Shown here: positions 9,440-19,959 of the stretch, piece after piece
Layout of the letters: each line of letters begins with the position of its first letter
Position numbering within the stretch: the first letter of the stretch is position 1
Origin: Acheta domesticus
Lineage: Eukaryota > Arthropoda > Insecta > Orthoptera > Gryllidae
Length of the DNA: 64,000 bases
NCBI GenBank assembly: GCA_031308135.1
Contig: JAHLJT010008446.1
Span: forward strand, 160,909,504 to 160,973,503
Direction of reading: 5' to 3'
Position numbers and translations under genes: made by a program
The notes under the pieces: model-generated
Told to the model about the DNA's origin: nothing
Databases searched by the model: none
The model's input: only the letters and a program-made list of their open reading frames with translations

Positions 9440-11080
9440 TTGAACACCAAGGGTTCCAAGGCTGTCGCAGGCAACTTATTCCAGCCCGTTATTGTTCTAT
9501 TTGTAAAGAAAAATTTTCCAACATCTGTTCTCTGTGGCCTGAACTGAATTTTGTGCTAGTGATCCCCTCTACTAAAGTATGTGGGTTTATTGAGCCTGAT
9601 GTGGATATCTTTCCACGCTGGATAACCGGCATACGCTTTGTACAAAGCACAGAGTCTTGCCTTAAACCTCCTGATTTCTAGAGATTCCCATTCTACTTTC
9701 TTCCTATTGCTTCGGAAAAACAGTTTACTCGCTCTTCTCTGTACTCTATTCAAATACTCCGTTTGTGAGATTCTGTAAGGGTCCCAACATACCGTCCCGT
9801 ATTCCATTAATGGGCTAACTACAGATAAGTAAGCTAATTTTCTCGCTTTTGCAGTACTCTTTTTTAGTATTCGCTTAGTAAAATGCAAAGATCTCCATGC
9901 TTTCCCTACACAGAGTTTACCTGATTTTCCCAACTTAATTTGCAATAAAAAATTATTCCTAGATACAAGACAAGACTCTTGGAATATTTTCGTTGCCTAA
10001 ACGGTATTGAGTTTCACTATATTTGCGGCCCCTACCAAACGAGATGGTTTTGCTTTTTGAACTACTTATTATAATGCTATTTTTTCCGCCCACAAATACA
10101 GTCAATCTAGATCATCCTGCAAAAATATCTTCGTCTACTTTTGATCCAATAACTCGATAGATTATGAAGTCATCTGCAAATAGTCGTACCTTTCATAATA
10201 AATTGTCTGGCAGGTCATTAACAAAAGCTAGAAAGAGGAGAGGTCCAATAACGCCTCCTTGAGGAATCCCTGAAGCAGTCCTTTGTTAGGTTTGAAAATT
10301 GTTGTCCAACTCGGACTTTTTGTTTTCTATCTCGAAGATGCTCATCAATCCACGCCACAACTCTAGTGTCAATATCTGACTGCAGTAATTTATGAACCAG
10401 TTGGTCATGTGGGACAACATCAAATGCCTTCGCAAAATCTATTATTACGGTGTCCACCCTCCCACTATCATCAATTTCATCTGCTATATCCTAAAACAAT
10501 GATACTATCTGACTCTCGCAAGTGAAACCATTCCTAAAGCCATGCTGTCCCTGAAAGAGCCATTCTTTTGTTCCCATTCTTGGATAATGTAGTTAGTTAT
10601 CAAATGTTCCATTAGCTTACATAAAACTGATGTAAGACTTACCGGTCTATAATTGGCTAAAACAGTTCTGTCCCCACTCTTAAAAACGGAACAACGGTAG
10701 CTAGTTTCCAATCGTCGGGAACGCTTGAGTTGTTGATTGAAACATGAAATAATCTTGTTAAATACGGTAAAATTGCCTCTTCTCCGAGTTTAATTATATG
10801 AGTTGAAATGGCATCTCGACCCCACAACTTTCGTTTTTCATAGATTTAATTCGTTTTCGCAATGTATGTACGTCTGTAATAAACTGATTTGGTACATCCT
10901 CCCTCGAAATCTGAGTGTGGTGAGATTTTGTTTTAAAAACGGAACTGAAGTAGGTATTAAACGCGTTTGCTTTTTCCCGATCATCTATTAGTAAACGTGT
11001 TGTTGGTATCTTTGACGATAGGAATTTCTTCTTTATTTCCTCTTCTTCTGCGAACGTATGTGTAAAAACCAATTATTTTC
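9440..11080 (-). pseudogene. CR1-type reverse transcriptase relic
   Basis: Minus strand. The order is EKANAFNTYFSSVFK (about 10970), then FKSGDRTVLANYRPVSLTSV (about 10680-10620, RT motifs 1-2), IIDFAKAFDVVPHDQLV (about 10445-10390, motif A with its Asp), a degraded motif B around 10270-10220, RLFADDFIIYRV (about 10190-10150, motif C with the FADD catalytic pair), then VSPLMEYGTVCWDPYR (about 9815-9765), RVQRRASKLFFRSNR, and a C-terminal TDVGKFFFTNRTITGWN stretch ending near 9440. Motifs A and C keep their catalytic aspartates, but frameshifts separate almost every block, so no functional enzyme can be made. Upstream, the endonuclease relic of the same ORF begins about 360 bases away. Confidence 0.8.
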
Positions 11081-11439
11081 CTTCCCGTCGAGAATATGCT
11101 TTAAAAATATCGCCTGCGCTATCTTCTTTTCCCGCTCCAATTCTTCTGAACAATTACGAAAGTGTATCCTATCAGTTTCACTACGATGTCTATTACTGAA
11201 TGCCTTTCTTGTTTTCTTTTCATACGTCGAATTTTTGCATTGTAATATTCTGAATCTGAATTACTTTTTAAGATTTACACGGTACAAAACGTTTGTAATG
11301 CATTATCTACAGTGTTCTTAAATGCTTTCAAATTTCGTCCATGCCCCCGTCTATTCTCAGAAAACGATCGTACTGTTCTCTCAGGTAGTGGTGAAGCCCC
11401 TCTGCATTTGCCTTTTTGAACTGCCATATTTTTGTTCCG

Positions 11440-12105
11440 TTAGGAATTCATTTCAATGAAATATTTATGCCTAAGTCAACTAACACCGCTTTGTGGTCGC
11501 TTGTGCCCTCAATGACGTCGCAAGGTAAGAAAAGCACTTGCGGCATAATTAGGTAAATACCTAGAAGCACTTCCTGCCGCGTCGGCCTACTACCTGCGCT
11601 AAGCCCCCCTCCCAGACGAGTCCTGTTCACTAACTGTTGCACTTTTCGCTTCGCTCATAGCGCCTTTCCAATTTGCTTCTGAACATTTAGATGATCCGCG
11701 ATAACTGTACGATGTCCGTGTGTGTTTTTCTATTTTTTCAGAAATGGCTTCCAAAATCGCGTAATTTTCATTTGCAATAGCAAGCAATAATCTCTAACAC
11801 ATTCCCTAAATTACTAATTTCTATTCCCATTATCTCAAATTCTTACTGACCCAATTGCTCCTTATATCTATTTCATCCTTAACACAAATGAAAATCCCCC
11901 CACCTCTAGTATTTCTGTCTCTCCTAAACGACCTATAATTCTGACGAAAAACTTCAGAGTTAGCTGTATCTTCCGTTAGCTAAGATTCAGTTCCTATTAT
12001 AACATCAGGATCACATGCATCGACTAAATTCCAAAATTCGCTTTCATTATTTTTTATACTGCGACAGTTCACCTGCAACAGCCTTGTGAAGCCTTTTCTC
12101 ACCTG
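11440..12105 (-). pseudogene. CR1-type AP endonuclease relic
   Basis: Minus strand. LLQVNCRSIKNNESEFWNLV starts at about 12085, followed by DACDPDVIIGTES (catalytic Glu, about 12020-11985), FRRDRNTRGGGIFICVKDE (about 11940-11890), a degraded VIADHLNV (the GDxN-type block, about 11700), and TSDHKAVLVDL (the SDH block with catalytic His, about 11510-11470). This is the endonuclease/exonuclease/phosphatase fold that nicks target DNA in CR1-type elements. The Trp codon after GTES has become a stop, and several frameshifts follow. It is fused, in the ancestral ORF2, to the reverse transcriptase downstream. Confidence 0.75.
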
Positions 12106-12174
12106 AACATTTACGGTGTCCACATTTCCGTCCATCATCGTCGTTGTAATCCATCTCCCCCCGCATCGCCGTTA

Positions 12175-12425
12175 CCACCCGCCGCCGCCACTGCCGTCGT
12201 TGCCGTCGCCGTCGCCGCCGCCGCCGTCGCCGTCTCGTCCGTCGTCGCTGTCGTCGCCGTCGTCGTCGCCACACCGCCGTTGTCATGGCCGTGGTAACCT
12301 GAATGTCGTCTCCGCCGCCGCCGCCGTCGTCTCCGCCGCCGTCATCATCGCCGCCGCCGTCTCCTTTGTCACCCTCTCCGTCATTGCCGCCGTCACAGTT
12401 GTCATCATTTCCATAGTTTTTTTGC
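12175..12425. repeat. GC-rich triplet repeat (GCC/GTC)n
   Basis: Roughly 250 bases of imperfect CCGCCGTCGCCGT-type triplets lying between ORF1 and ORF2 of the CR1-type element. Its translations (long runs of Arg, Ser, Ala or Val) are low-complexity artefacts. It stands out strongly from the AT-rich surroundings. Confidence 0.9.
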
Positions 12426-12469
12426 CACTAAATAGTCACGGCTTGGTTTTTCAGGCAAGACTCGATGAC

Positions 12470-12960
12470 ACCATCATGCATCCGCCCAAGTTTCCAGCCA
12501 TCGCGAGGATTTAGATGAACCCCATCAAAACTTATGTCGGCCTGGTCCACCAGTAATTTGGGTCGACGAATGTCGCATCGACCTTCTCACAGGCCCACAT
12601 AAATCCCGATTCATATTCCAGGTTTTGGGAATTGAGTCTGTCGCGTCGACAAACTACGCCACTGAAAACTATTTAGCGTGTTTATATTTTCCTTTTATTT
12701 CATTCCCAGAATCTACCCACTGCTTAATTATATCCACACAGAAGCTTGGTTTCTTCTTCGTACGTTCGTGCCCACGTGCACTAGCACACCGCTGTACGTT
12801 ATCATCCGGGGCGCGCAATTTAACAACTTTTGTCAACTGCTTCTGTTACATCCGGGATATAAACGATACATCGGCTCCCTTCTATGATACACGCCCTCAC
12901 TTCGTCGTAACATAGAGTCTCCAAGCACCTTTACTTTGCTGGAATAACCGCGATCGTGGT
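12470..12960 (-). pseudogene. SGNH esterase-like domain of CR1 ORF1, decayed
   Basis: Minus strand. KVKVLGDSMLRR at about 12940-12905 is the GDS-type block carrying the nucleophile serine. VLVHVGTNVRRR at about 12790-12755 corresponds to the GxN block. DGVHLNPRDGWKLG at about 12530-12490 is the DxxH block with the catalytic Asp and His. The spacing and order match SGNH hydrolases, and this domain is known in ORF1 of CR1-group retrotransposons, where its substrate is unclear. Stops and frame changes separate the blocks, so the domain is inactive. It follows the PHD-like finger of the same ORF. Confidence 0.7.
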
Positions 12961-13114
12961 CCTTGGTTGCGTTTTTTTTTGTTCTGCTCTCACATTCACG
13001 CTGAAGTCTTGAATTTTTTTTCTTGCAAGACTTTCAGTTTTTCTTCCGCAGCACGGAGGTCTTCTCAGAGCTTTCTAATTACTTTTTCCTGAGCCTGCAT
13101 TTCGCTCTCATACC

Positions 13115-13250
13115 AGTCCCTCGCCGCACACTTTGCACACCCAGCCGTCAGGAGTATCGTTCCTTTTAAGTTGTTGGCAGCCAAAATGATACCAAGAGCT
13201 ACATAGCGAACATTGAAATACCATTTACCACGCACTTTTGCACTTGGGCC
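13115..13250 (-). pseudogene. PHD-like zinc finger of CR1 ORF1, decayed
   Basis: Minus strand. The translation shows KCKSAW, a stop, then FQCSLCSSWYHFGCQQLK and DGWVCKVCGEG, giving the C-x2-C, W-H-x2-C and C-x2-C pattern of a PHD-like finger. CR1-group ORF1 proteins carry such a finger next to the esterase domain. One stop interrupts it. The stretch further 5' (13250-13500) is GC-rich and may be the ORF1 N-terminus but shows no recognisable motif. Confidence 0.65.
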
Positions 13251-13589
13251 ACTTTGGTTTTTGCGGACACCTCTTTTGCTGCGTCCGCGCTACTAGCTGG
13301 CCCCTGGGTTTTGCCTCGACACCACCGATGAAAGCAAGATCGCCAGCACCCCCAGCAGGTGAAAGTCGACGGACGGTCCTGCGTACCAGAGACAGTGCAG
13401 GTAAGGGACGTCTGCCTCTGCGCCCACAGCCCGACCGCCGCTCGGTATTGCTCCAGGCAGCAACGCCATTTCCTTCTAGAACTAATCCCAGGAGCACACT
13501 CGGAAAACACGTCCGTCCACCATGACGACTGAACAGCGACTGTTATGGTTTTGGTTGAGTTTGGGTTTCTGGCGCTGCTAGCTTTACAT

Positions 13590-13840
13590 GGCCATTATCT
13601 CGGGCGCTGAAATAGGCGATTTGAATTTAGCTTAGAGATTTATTTTAGGGTTGAGGATGTTTTACAATGCAGTAAATCTACTACACGGGATATCCGGATT
13701 TACTTCTCCGAGAAAAAGGCATACTAAGGATTTTTTAGCCCTTAAAAATCCAGGGTTCCGAACGGATTTGAACCCGCAAACGTAGACACAACAGTCCCGT
13801 ACGCTGACCGTTATACCACCGAACCTGCTAAACTCGTCCT
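13590..13840 (-). mobile_element. tRNA-derived SINE, family S (copy 1)
   Basis: On the minus strand the head carries a pol III A box (GGTATAACGGTCAGCGTACG) and a B box (GGGTTCAAATCC) about 40 bases apart, followed by a body ending in AAATTCAAATCGCCT...GCCCGAGATAAT. The same body, in the same order (GTAGATTTACT, TAAAAGATCCTCA, AGCTAAATTCAAATCGCC, GCCCGAGATAAT), is present in the copy at 38190-38545. It is not a functional tRNA. Confidence 0.8.
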
Positions 13841-13859
13841 ACAAAGTAACCGGCTCGTC

Positions 13860-16800
13860 GTAATTTTTTTAATTAAAGAAGTTATTTAGTATTAGAATTA
13901 GAATTATATTTAGTAATTGTTTCTTTTAATGACTGATGTGAGATTTTAATGATTAATTGTTTTATGTATGATTATTTCATTTCATTTGTCAATTTTATTT
14001 CATAACTTTCTGTATTTCTATTGCTCCCGTTCTTATTGTTAATTTCTCATTTTTCCCTAGAGACGCGCCGAAAATGGGAAAAGTGTTTCCCGAAAGCTAA
14101 CATTGGGGCATATTATAATCAATATTATAATTGTAATTGTTGAGGATGTTTTTTCCTGTCTCAACATTTTGGATTACCACAAGAAATCTTCTACACCACG
14201 GAAATTATATGTTAGAGATTGGTGTAAAGTGTGAGTGAATACGGAAATAGTTTGGAAGGAGCGGTTATTGTTCCCAAAAGCGCTCACCAGAGTCACGTTT
14301 TGGATTCAGTACCGGTTATTTAACTAATGGGTTTTTGAGCAATTTCCTTCTTACATAATATATTTGTATCTCGACAACTGAGAAACAATCTGGACTGCGC
14401 ATGAGCGAAAAGGTGGCGGGGAAGGAGCCACCACCGCCGCCTCCTCTGCGTGGCGGGCGAGGCAAGGCAGCCTGTCCCGTACTCCTAGAGCGTTGAAGGC
14501 TCGCATGTCTGTTTATCCTGCCAAGTAAAACGGCGTTTAGGTGTGAGAAATGCCATGTCGAGAGGAATAAATCACTTTCCTTGGCACGTACATTTGCCTC
14601 AAAGGGTTCTTGCTTTGGAACTTTTCTCGCTCGGAAAGGAGGCAATTTGTGAGCGTCTTCCTGCTGTGCCTGGATGTAGATCTCAGATTTGTTACTTTGC
14701 AGCGTTTCAATATTCTATCAGGGCAACCGTCGAGAGGCCAGGCTTATTAGATTGTGTATCGAGTGACACTACTTCCGGTATATGGAATATGCATGCAATG
14801 GAGCAAATGCGGACCTTGTAAAATTTACCAGTGATGCGGCAGGCGTTTCGAATTGAACTGTGAAGAAAAGTGTAGGGAATTGCGAAGAAAAGCCAAGCAA
14901 GTGTCGAGAAATGATGACTCATAGTGTGAGATCGAAGCGTGAGAACGAAGTTGCAAGAGCGAATCTGTTATAGTTGCAGGCGGTCCCTGAGTTCAGCTGA
15001 GCTCCCCCCTCGAGAGTGAAGGGACGTAGATTCGACACGCCTCCTGATGTAAGCAACGCAATGATTTTTTCTAAGATGTGGAGCAATAGTACGAGTAATT
15101 GCTACCTTCCATGTTTCGGCATTAAAGTGTGATTCTATAGAGGAAATAGTTCTGAACGAACAACTATCTTCTTCTCCGAATATGCTCGCAAGAAAGATAT
15201 TTCTGGGATTCAGAACCAGTCCATTGTAACGAATCGGTCCGGAATAAATTTCCTTATTACAGATTACACTTTGTACTTGCCTCCGAAAATTGTGCCATAG
15301 CGTGTGAATTGTTACGGGCAAGAGTTACAAAGAGACTTAAAAAACTGCGGCTTCTCGCATGGTTGTGTTGTGGTGTATTTGTTTGTTTCTACTGTTTGCG
15401 TGTGTCCTTTTCATCGTTCATCATCATAATTTGACCCCATCCCCTACAGCTATCAACCCCGGGTTATAAAAATGAATTATGAATTTTATTATGAAAATTA
15501 TGAATTTTAAAGTTGGCACAAATTAGAATCCTAGCAACATCATCTGTGACAAAATCAATTGAAATTCAACAAATTGAATAAAAAAGATCTCTGGGGAGAT
15601 GAGTGCACATAAAATTACATCAAAGGGACGACCACAGACATTTCGGTCGACAGAATGTCGTAGTGCTTTCTGTTTACAAAAATTGCAGTTAACCGTCCAT
15701 CAACATACATTGCATAATCATTCATTAGTAATTTCTTGCAAAGAATTCATTGCAATTACCAAGATATATTTTGCGTACAATTAAAATGATTAAATACAGT
15801 TTTGAAAACACAGAATATTACAAAAAGTTGCTTGAAAGCAAACTAAACGTGTTTGTTTACTACATAAATGTAAAAATTAACATTTATTACAACCTACACC
15901 TTTGGTTGAAATTGAAAATATGTTTTATTTCTACTCATCCAAGTTTTTATGTCTACTCATCCAAAACTAGGCATCCAAGTTTTAATAAATATTTTGAGAT
16001 ATTTAAGTTCACTTAAATTCTTCAAACCGTTCATAGCAAATATATTTTATACCCTTTTAATTATTCATAAATAGCACAAGGTGTTTTTATAGCTTGACTT
16101 GGATTGAACACTATCATCAAAATTTTGTTTTTGTTTTAAAGAAGAAGCTGCACTTGCATTTTAATTACATAACAAGATTCTTTCACAAATCATTGATGTT
16201 CTCCCCTAAAAAAGACACATTACATCAAATATCTTTTGAAAATAGTACACAATGACTGTGAAAATACCAATGGGAAGGATATATCAGTCATTAAGCAGGA
16301 ATGTTAATGGCCAAAAAACAATCTGACAGTGAACTACAGGAACAATACATCAACCTGCATTCTTTAGTCAATTGCTTCCAAGTTCTCATTACTTTTTATA
16401 GTGTCATAATACAAAATTATTTTGTCTTGAACACCGACCTTAATTCGGTTGCTGTGGCGTTCGCCACCAGCGCAAAACTCACAGCGAAGAAAATGCGGCT
16501 GCCGACGCTCTATCGTGCGCCTAAGCACGTGTTCTCTCTGTTACCAGATGCCCCAAGACCAGACGCCTCCGTCGATCGTGCCTCTGCCGTGTGATTCTAG
16601 CCACCACTGGCACAAACTTCTCCTTCTCGCTCACTTGAGTTCGCGGCCACACCATCAGCTTCCAACTTACTGCTTAAGGTTCTAGTAACTTTCTGCCATG
16701 TGCCATGCCTACAGCAAGCTACCACCATGCTATCACAGAATTTCTATTTCAATATTATTCCCTGCTTGAGTCCAGCTACCACTATATTTTCACCGGAATC

Positions 16801-17170
16801 TCTATTTCAATATTATTCCCTGCCCTAGGCCGAGCGCGGACGCAGTGGTTTCCTACCAGGGCGGCGCGTGCGTTTAGGCGGCCGTCGCGCGGGGACTTTA
16901 ATTGCCGAGTGTGACCACACTAAGGTTGGTCACAGTATACATAATTAACTGTTCAACAATGAATCTGTCCCCCATTTTGTACATTCGAGAATTTAATATC
17001 AACTTCCGAAGGCTAACTAAACTTAACTAATTAAGGCTAATTAAACATTTCGCAGCAACAAACATCACAAATTATTAAAACAAAGTTCCTAGTCCCAATG
17101 TCATTTCTACCTGTAGTCAAATAGTAATTGCTGTTTTTCCTGCTAATTATAGTATTAATGATATATTAGT
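13860..17170. other. Unassigned DNA
   Basis: No recognisable gene or transposon. It includes a small GC-rich patch (14400-14520), a direct repeat of TTCTATTTCAATATTATTCC (about 16740 and 16800), and GC-rich patches near 16480-16600 and 16825-16900. Open frames such as 14543-14821 (plus) resemble nothing I know. Confidence 0.5.
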
Positions 17171-17249
17171 CTCTAATATGCTTAAGAGTTTGTCAAACCT
17201 AACGCAACAATGTATCGCGGAGACAAACATTTTTCTAGCTGAGCCCGTC

Positions 17250-17580
17250 AGACGTTGTTCTGCCCTATATCTTTCTCCCTACGCCTCTCTCTTTCTTCGT
17301 GTCTCTCTCTCTTTCTCCGCCTCTCTCTCTTTCTCCGTCTCTCTTGCTCCGTTCACTCTTTTGCGCCGTCCCTCTCTTGCTCGGTCCTCTCTCTCTTGCT
17401 CCGTCTCCCTCTTGCTCCGTCTCTCTCTTTCTCCGTCTCTCTCTCCCTTTCTCCGTCACTCTCTTTTTCTTCGTCTCTCTCTTTTCTCCGTCCTCTCTCT
17501 TTTTCTTCGTCTCTCTCTTTTTCTTCGTTCTCTTTTCTTTCTCTTTCTCTTTTCTCCGTCTTCTCTCTGCGTGTTATTCA
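17250..17580. repeat. Pyrimidine-rich (CTCTCTTTCTCCGT)n tract
   Basis: About 330 bases of almost pure C and T on the plus strand with periodic CCGT or TCGT interruptions. The Ser/Leu-rich and Arg/Glu-rich open frames across it are by-products of the simple sequence. Confidence 0.9.
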
Positions 17581-17754
17581 CATTTAGTAGCAGATTCTGC
17601 ACGTCGCTGAGCAGGTGCGTAATATAAAGAAACGCCTTGGGTAGCGGGTGAAATACCGCACGTGTGAAATACCTACCGTGTGTAGCGGGTTGCATAAATA
17701 GTTTTGTCCCCCCCAAAAAATAAAAAATGGGGTGGACCCACCCTTATCACTTAG

Positions 17755-17869
17755 GGGTATAAAAATAGATAACAACCTATTCTCAGACCTACTGAATATA
17801 CATATACAATTTCATCAAATCGGTCCAAGCCTTTTCGGAGGAGTATGGTGACTACAACTGTGACACGAG

Positions 17870-17915
<46 letters not shown>
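17755..17915 (+). repeat. Probable 3' end of a retroelement, ending in (TA)n
   Basis: The segment with CAATTTCATCAAATCGGTCC and TTTCGGAGGAGTATGG, ending ACACGAGAATTATATA and then about 40 bases of TA repeat, is a pattern I associate with 3' ends of insect RTE-type or related elements. The family was not confirmed. The TA tract runs from about 17873 to 17914. Confidence 0.4.
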
Positions 17916-17918
<3 letters not shown>

Positions 17919-18539
17919 AACAATTGATTGCTGAACTTGTTTTGTGTTATCTCCAATTTTGCTAAAAAAGTCTTATAATCTGGAGCTCGCTTTGTTGGAT
18001 GCCTGTAAGTTTAAAGTAAAGAATAATTTTTAGCAAAGGGAGAGAAACAACAGATTATTTCAAAACCTGTTAAATTGAATACACAATTAATTCCGTTAAG
18101 GAGATAGAATCGATATCATTTCTAATGTAAGTAAAAGAACCTCCATATGCAGGACTCTTATGTAAATCCCTTTCTCCTTCAATAACAGCCTGCAATATAA
18201 AAATCTGAATTTGGGAAAATGCGAATTTCATTAGGAGATAACCAATGTCATGCGAATCAAAGACTCTATTTGATTTAATCTCTCTATCTATAGAGCGATT
18301 TAAATCAAATAGATGTTCTTTGTTTTCCAGACTTTACAGCCTCGATAACCTCAGTTTTCATTTGAAAGAGAATTGAACATTAATGGTGCAGTATGTTAGG
18401 TGTGGAAATTGTGATGCGGTGTTGTTGACGTAATTAAATGGAGAAATACAACATGTCATCTCCGTCAACTCCGTCTCCATCAACCACCATCGCCATCGTG
18501 GGCGCGTTTGCTGGTGTTCTTGTGCAAGCCTGGGCTATC

Positions 18540-19545
18540 CTATAATGTATTAACAGAAAAACAGTCCAGGCTCACTAAGCTTCATGAATAATTCGTTCAA
18601 ATATCAATGCAGTTTGAATTTTCTGATTCTGACTTGAAAGAATACGAAAATATTGAGGAAGAGTACGTTACCCTCCTAACTCGGATTAAGATTATTCTCA
18701 GCGAGAACAATCACCACTCCGATCAAATTTCGGAGAAGTCCATTAACAATAAACATCATGTCTGCTCACCTTCGGCAAATACTCAAATACAACAATAGGG
18801 CAGGTTACCGGATATCTCTATTCCTAAAGTCATTGGAGATTTTGCGAATTGGACCCATTTCAAGGAAATCTTTACGGTTCTAATTACCAATAATACCATT
18901 ATATAGGATGTCACAAGCTTTCATCATCTAAATGCTGCTCTTAAAAGGGACACTCTTGCATTGTTGCATAGTCTACCGCATTAGGTCTCAATTTTCAGGT
19001 AGCAAGGAACCTGCTTTGTAAAAGATACGATAATTCTCGTTTGATAATACCTAATTACTTGAAAAAAACATCTGAAACCGTCTGACTTACAAGCGGGATC
19101 ACCTCAGTCTTTAAGAGTTCTGCTAAATCATTTTGTGTCTAATTACAATGCGCTGAAGGTAATTCAGAATGAGGTATTTCTAGATGAATTGTTGATTTCA
19201 CAGTTGTTAGAATCTCTAGATTTGGAAACTTTGCGTGAATGGGAACGTTCATCTAACACTGATAAAATTCCCTGGCTTAAGGTTCTGACCACATTTATCG
19301 ACAAAATATGTAAAATATTAGATCTAGGTTACTTCAATAAGGAAAATTATGAAGTACTCTCAAGAAAATATCTTCATCACGTCCAACTTCGAAACAGGGT
19401 GTTAGTAATTGAGCTTGTTGTTCCGGCCCACACTCACTTTCTATACAGATTTTAACAAAATGAAACCGCAGAAAACGATAGCAGTAGTTAATGACAAGAA
19501 GTTATGTCGAAATTGTTTAAGATCTTATAGTCCTGGTCAGACATA
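18540..19545 (+). pseudogene. BEL/Pao-type gag relic
   Basis: Plus strand. The blocks in order are LTEKQSRLTKLHE (about 18545), an acidic segment DLKEYENIEEEYVTLLTRIK (18630-18690), IPKVIGDFANWTHFKEIFTV (about 18820-18880), FHHLNAALKRDTLALLHSLP (about 18920-18980), LRVLLNHFVSNYNALKVIQ (about 19110-19165), LLISQLLESLDLETLREWER (about 19190-19250), and a degraded zinc knuckle LCRNCLRSYSPGQ (about 19505-19540). This order is that of the gag domain of BEL/Pao LTR retrotransposons. Several stops and frameshifts are present, and no protease, RT or LTR follows; a mariner relic begins right after it. It is a dead fragment. Confidence 0.7.
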
Positions 19546-19547
19546 GT

Positions 19548-19940
19548 AGCTTCAAAATGTTCCCGGAAATTGTTAGTAACTCAGGAACAAGATACCAAAT
19601 CGTAATTTACACAACATTCCCTTCAAAATAGTTTCCCTCTGCAGTGCACTTCTGCCAGCGCGTGTAAAGTGACTGAAAGCATTTCTGGAAGCCATTTTGC
19701 GATAATAGTCGTAGTGCTGCTCTCGTCGTGTTTGCTCTACCTTCATCAACGTCAACGAATCCTCTCCGTTGAGAAGAGTTTTCAATCTTGGAAGAGAAAA
19801 AAATTCTGGTGGTGACAGATGTGGGGAGTATGGAGGATACTCCAATGCAGTAACGTTGTGACTGACTCAGTCTCATATTTAAACGTATTAGGAGATTTTC
19901 AGATGTAACGGGTGAGCTGGACACCCTCATGAAGATACTG
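19548..19940 (-). pseudogene. mariner-type transposase relic, C-terminal part
   Basis: Minus strand. ALEYPPYSPHLSPPEFF (about 19855-19800) is the mariner signature that leads to the third catalytic Asp region. After a frame change comes RRGFVDVDEG, and then FQKCFQSLYTRWQKCTAEG and NYFEG near 19690-19620, the typical mariner C-terminus. A frameshift near 19760 separates the two halves. Only about the last 130 residues survive, and no inverted repeat was identified with confidence. It lies in opposite orientation to the BEL/Pao gag relic it adjoins. Confidence 0.65.
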
Positions 19941-19959
19941 ACTACTTAGGAGACAATCA

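Larger units (their letters stand above)
9424..13540 (-). mobile_element. CR1-type non-LTR retrotransposon, two decayed ORFs
   Basis: Read on the minus strand the order is ORF1 with a PHD-like finger (about 13250-13115) and an SGNH esterase-like domain (about 12945-12470), a GC-rich triplet repeat (12425-12175), ORF2 with an AP-type endonuclease (about 12105-11440), and a reverse transcriptase with C-terminal region (about 11080-9440). A PHD plus esterase ORF1 ahead of an EN-RT ORF2 is the known arrangement of many CR1/L2-group elements. Frameshifts and stops occur throughout both ORFs. A SINE lies just beyond the 5' end. The exact ends and target duplication could not be fixed. Confidence 0.75.

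Noticed and set aside
12047..12514. Arg-rich and Pro/Ser-rich frames
   Set aside because: They are products of the GCC/GTC triplet tract between two ORFs of a retrotransposon.
17178..17627. Open frame of 149 codons, Ser/Leu-rich, with hydrophobic look
   Set aside because: It is a translation of an almost pure pyrimidine tract and would be open in any frame.
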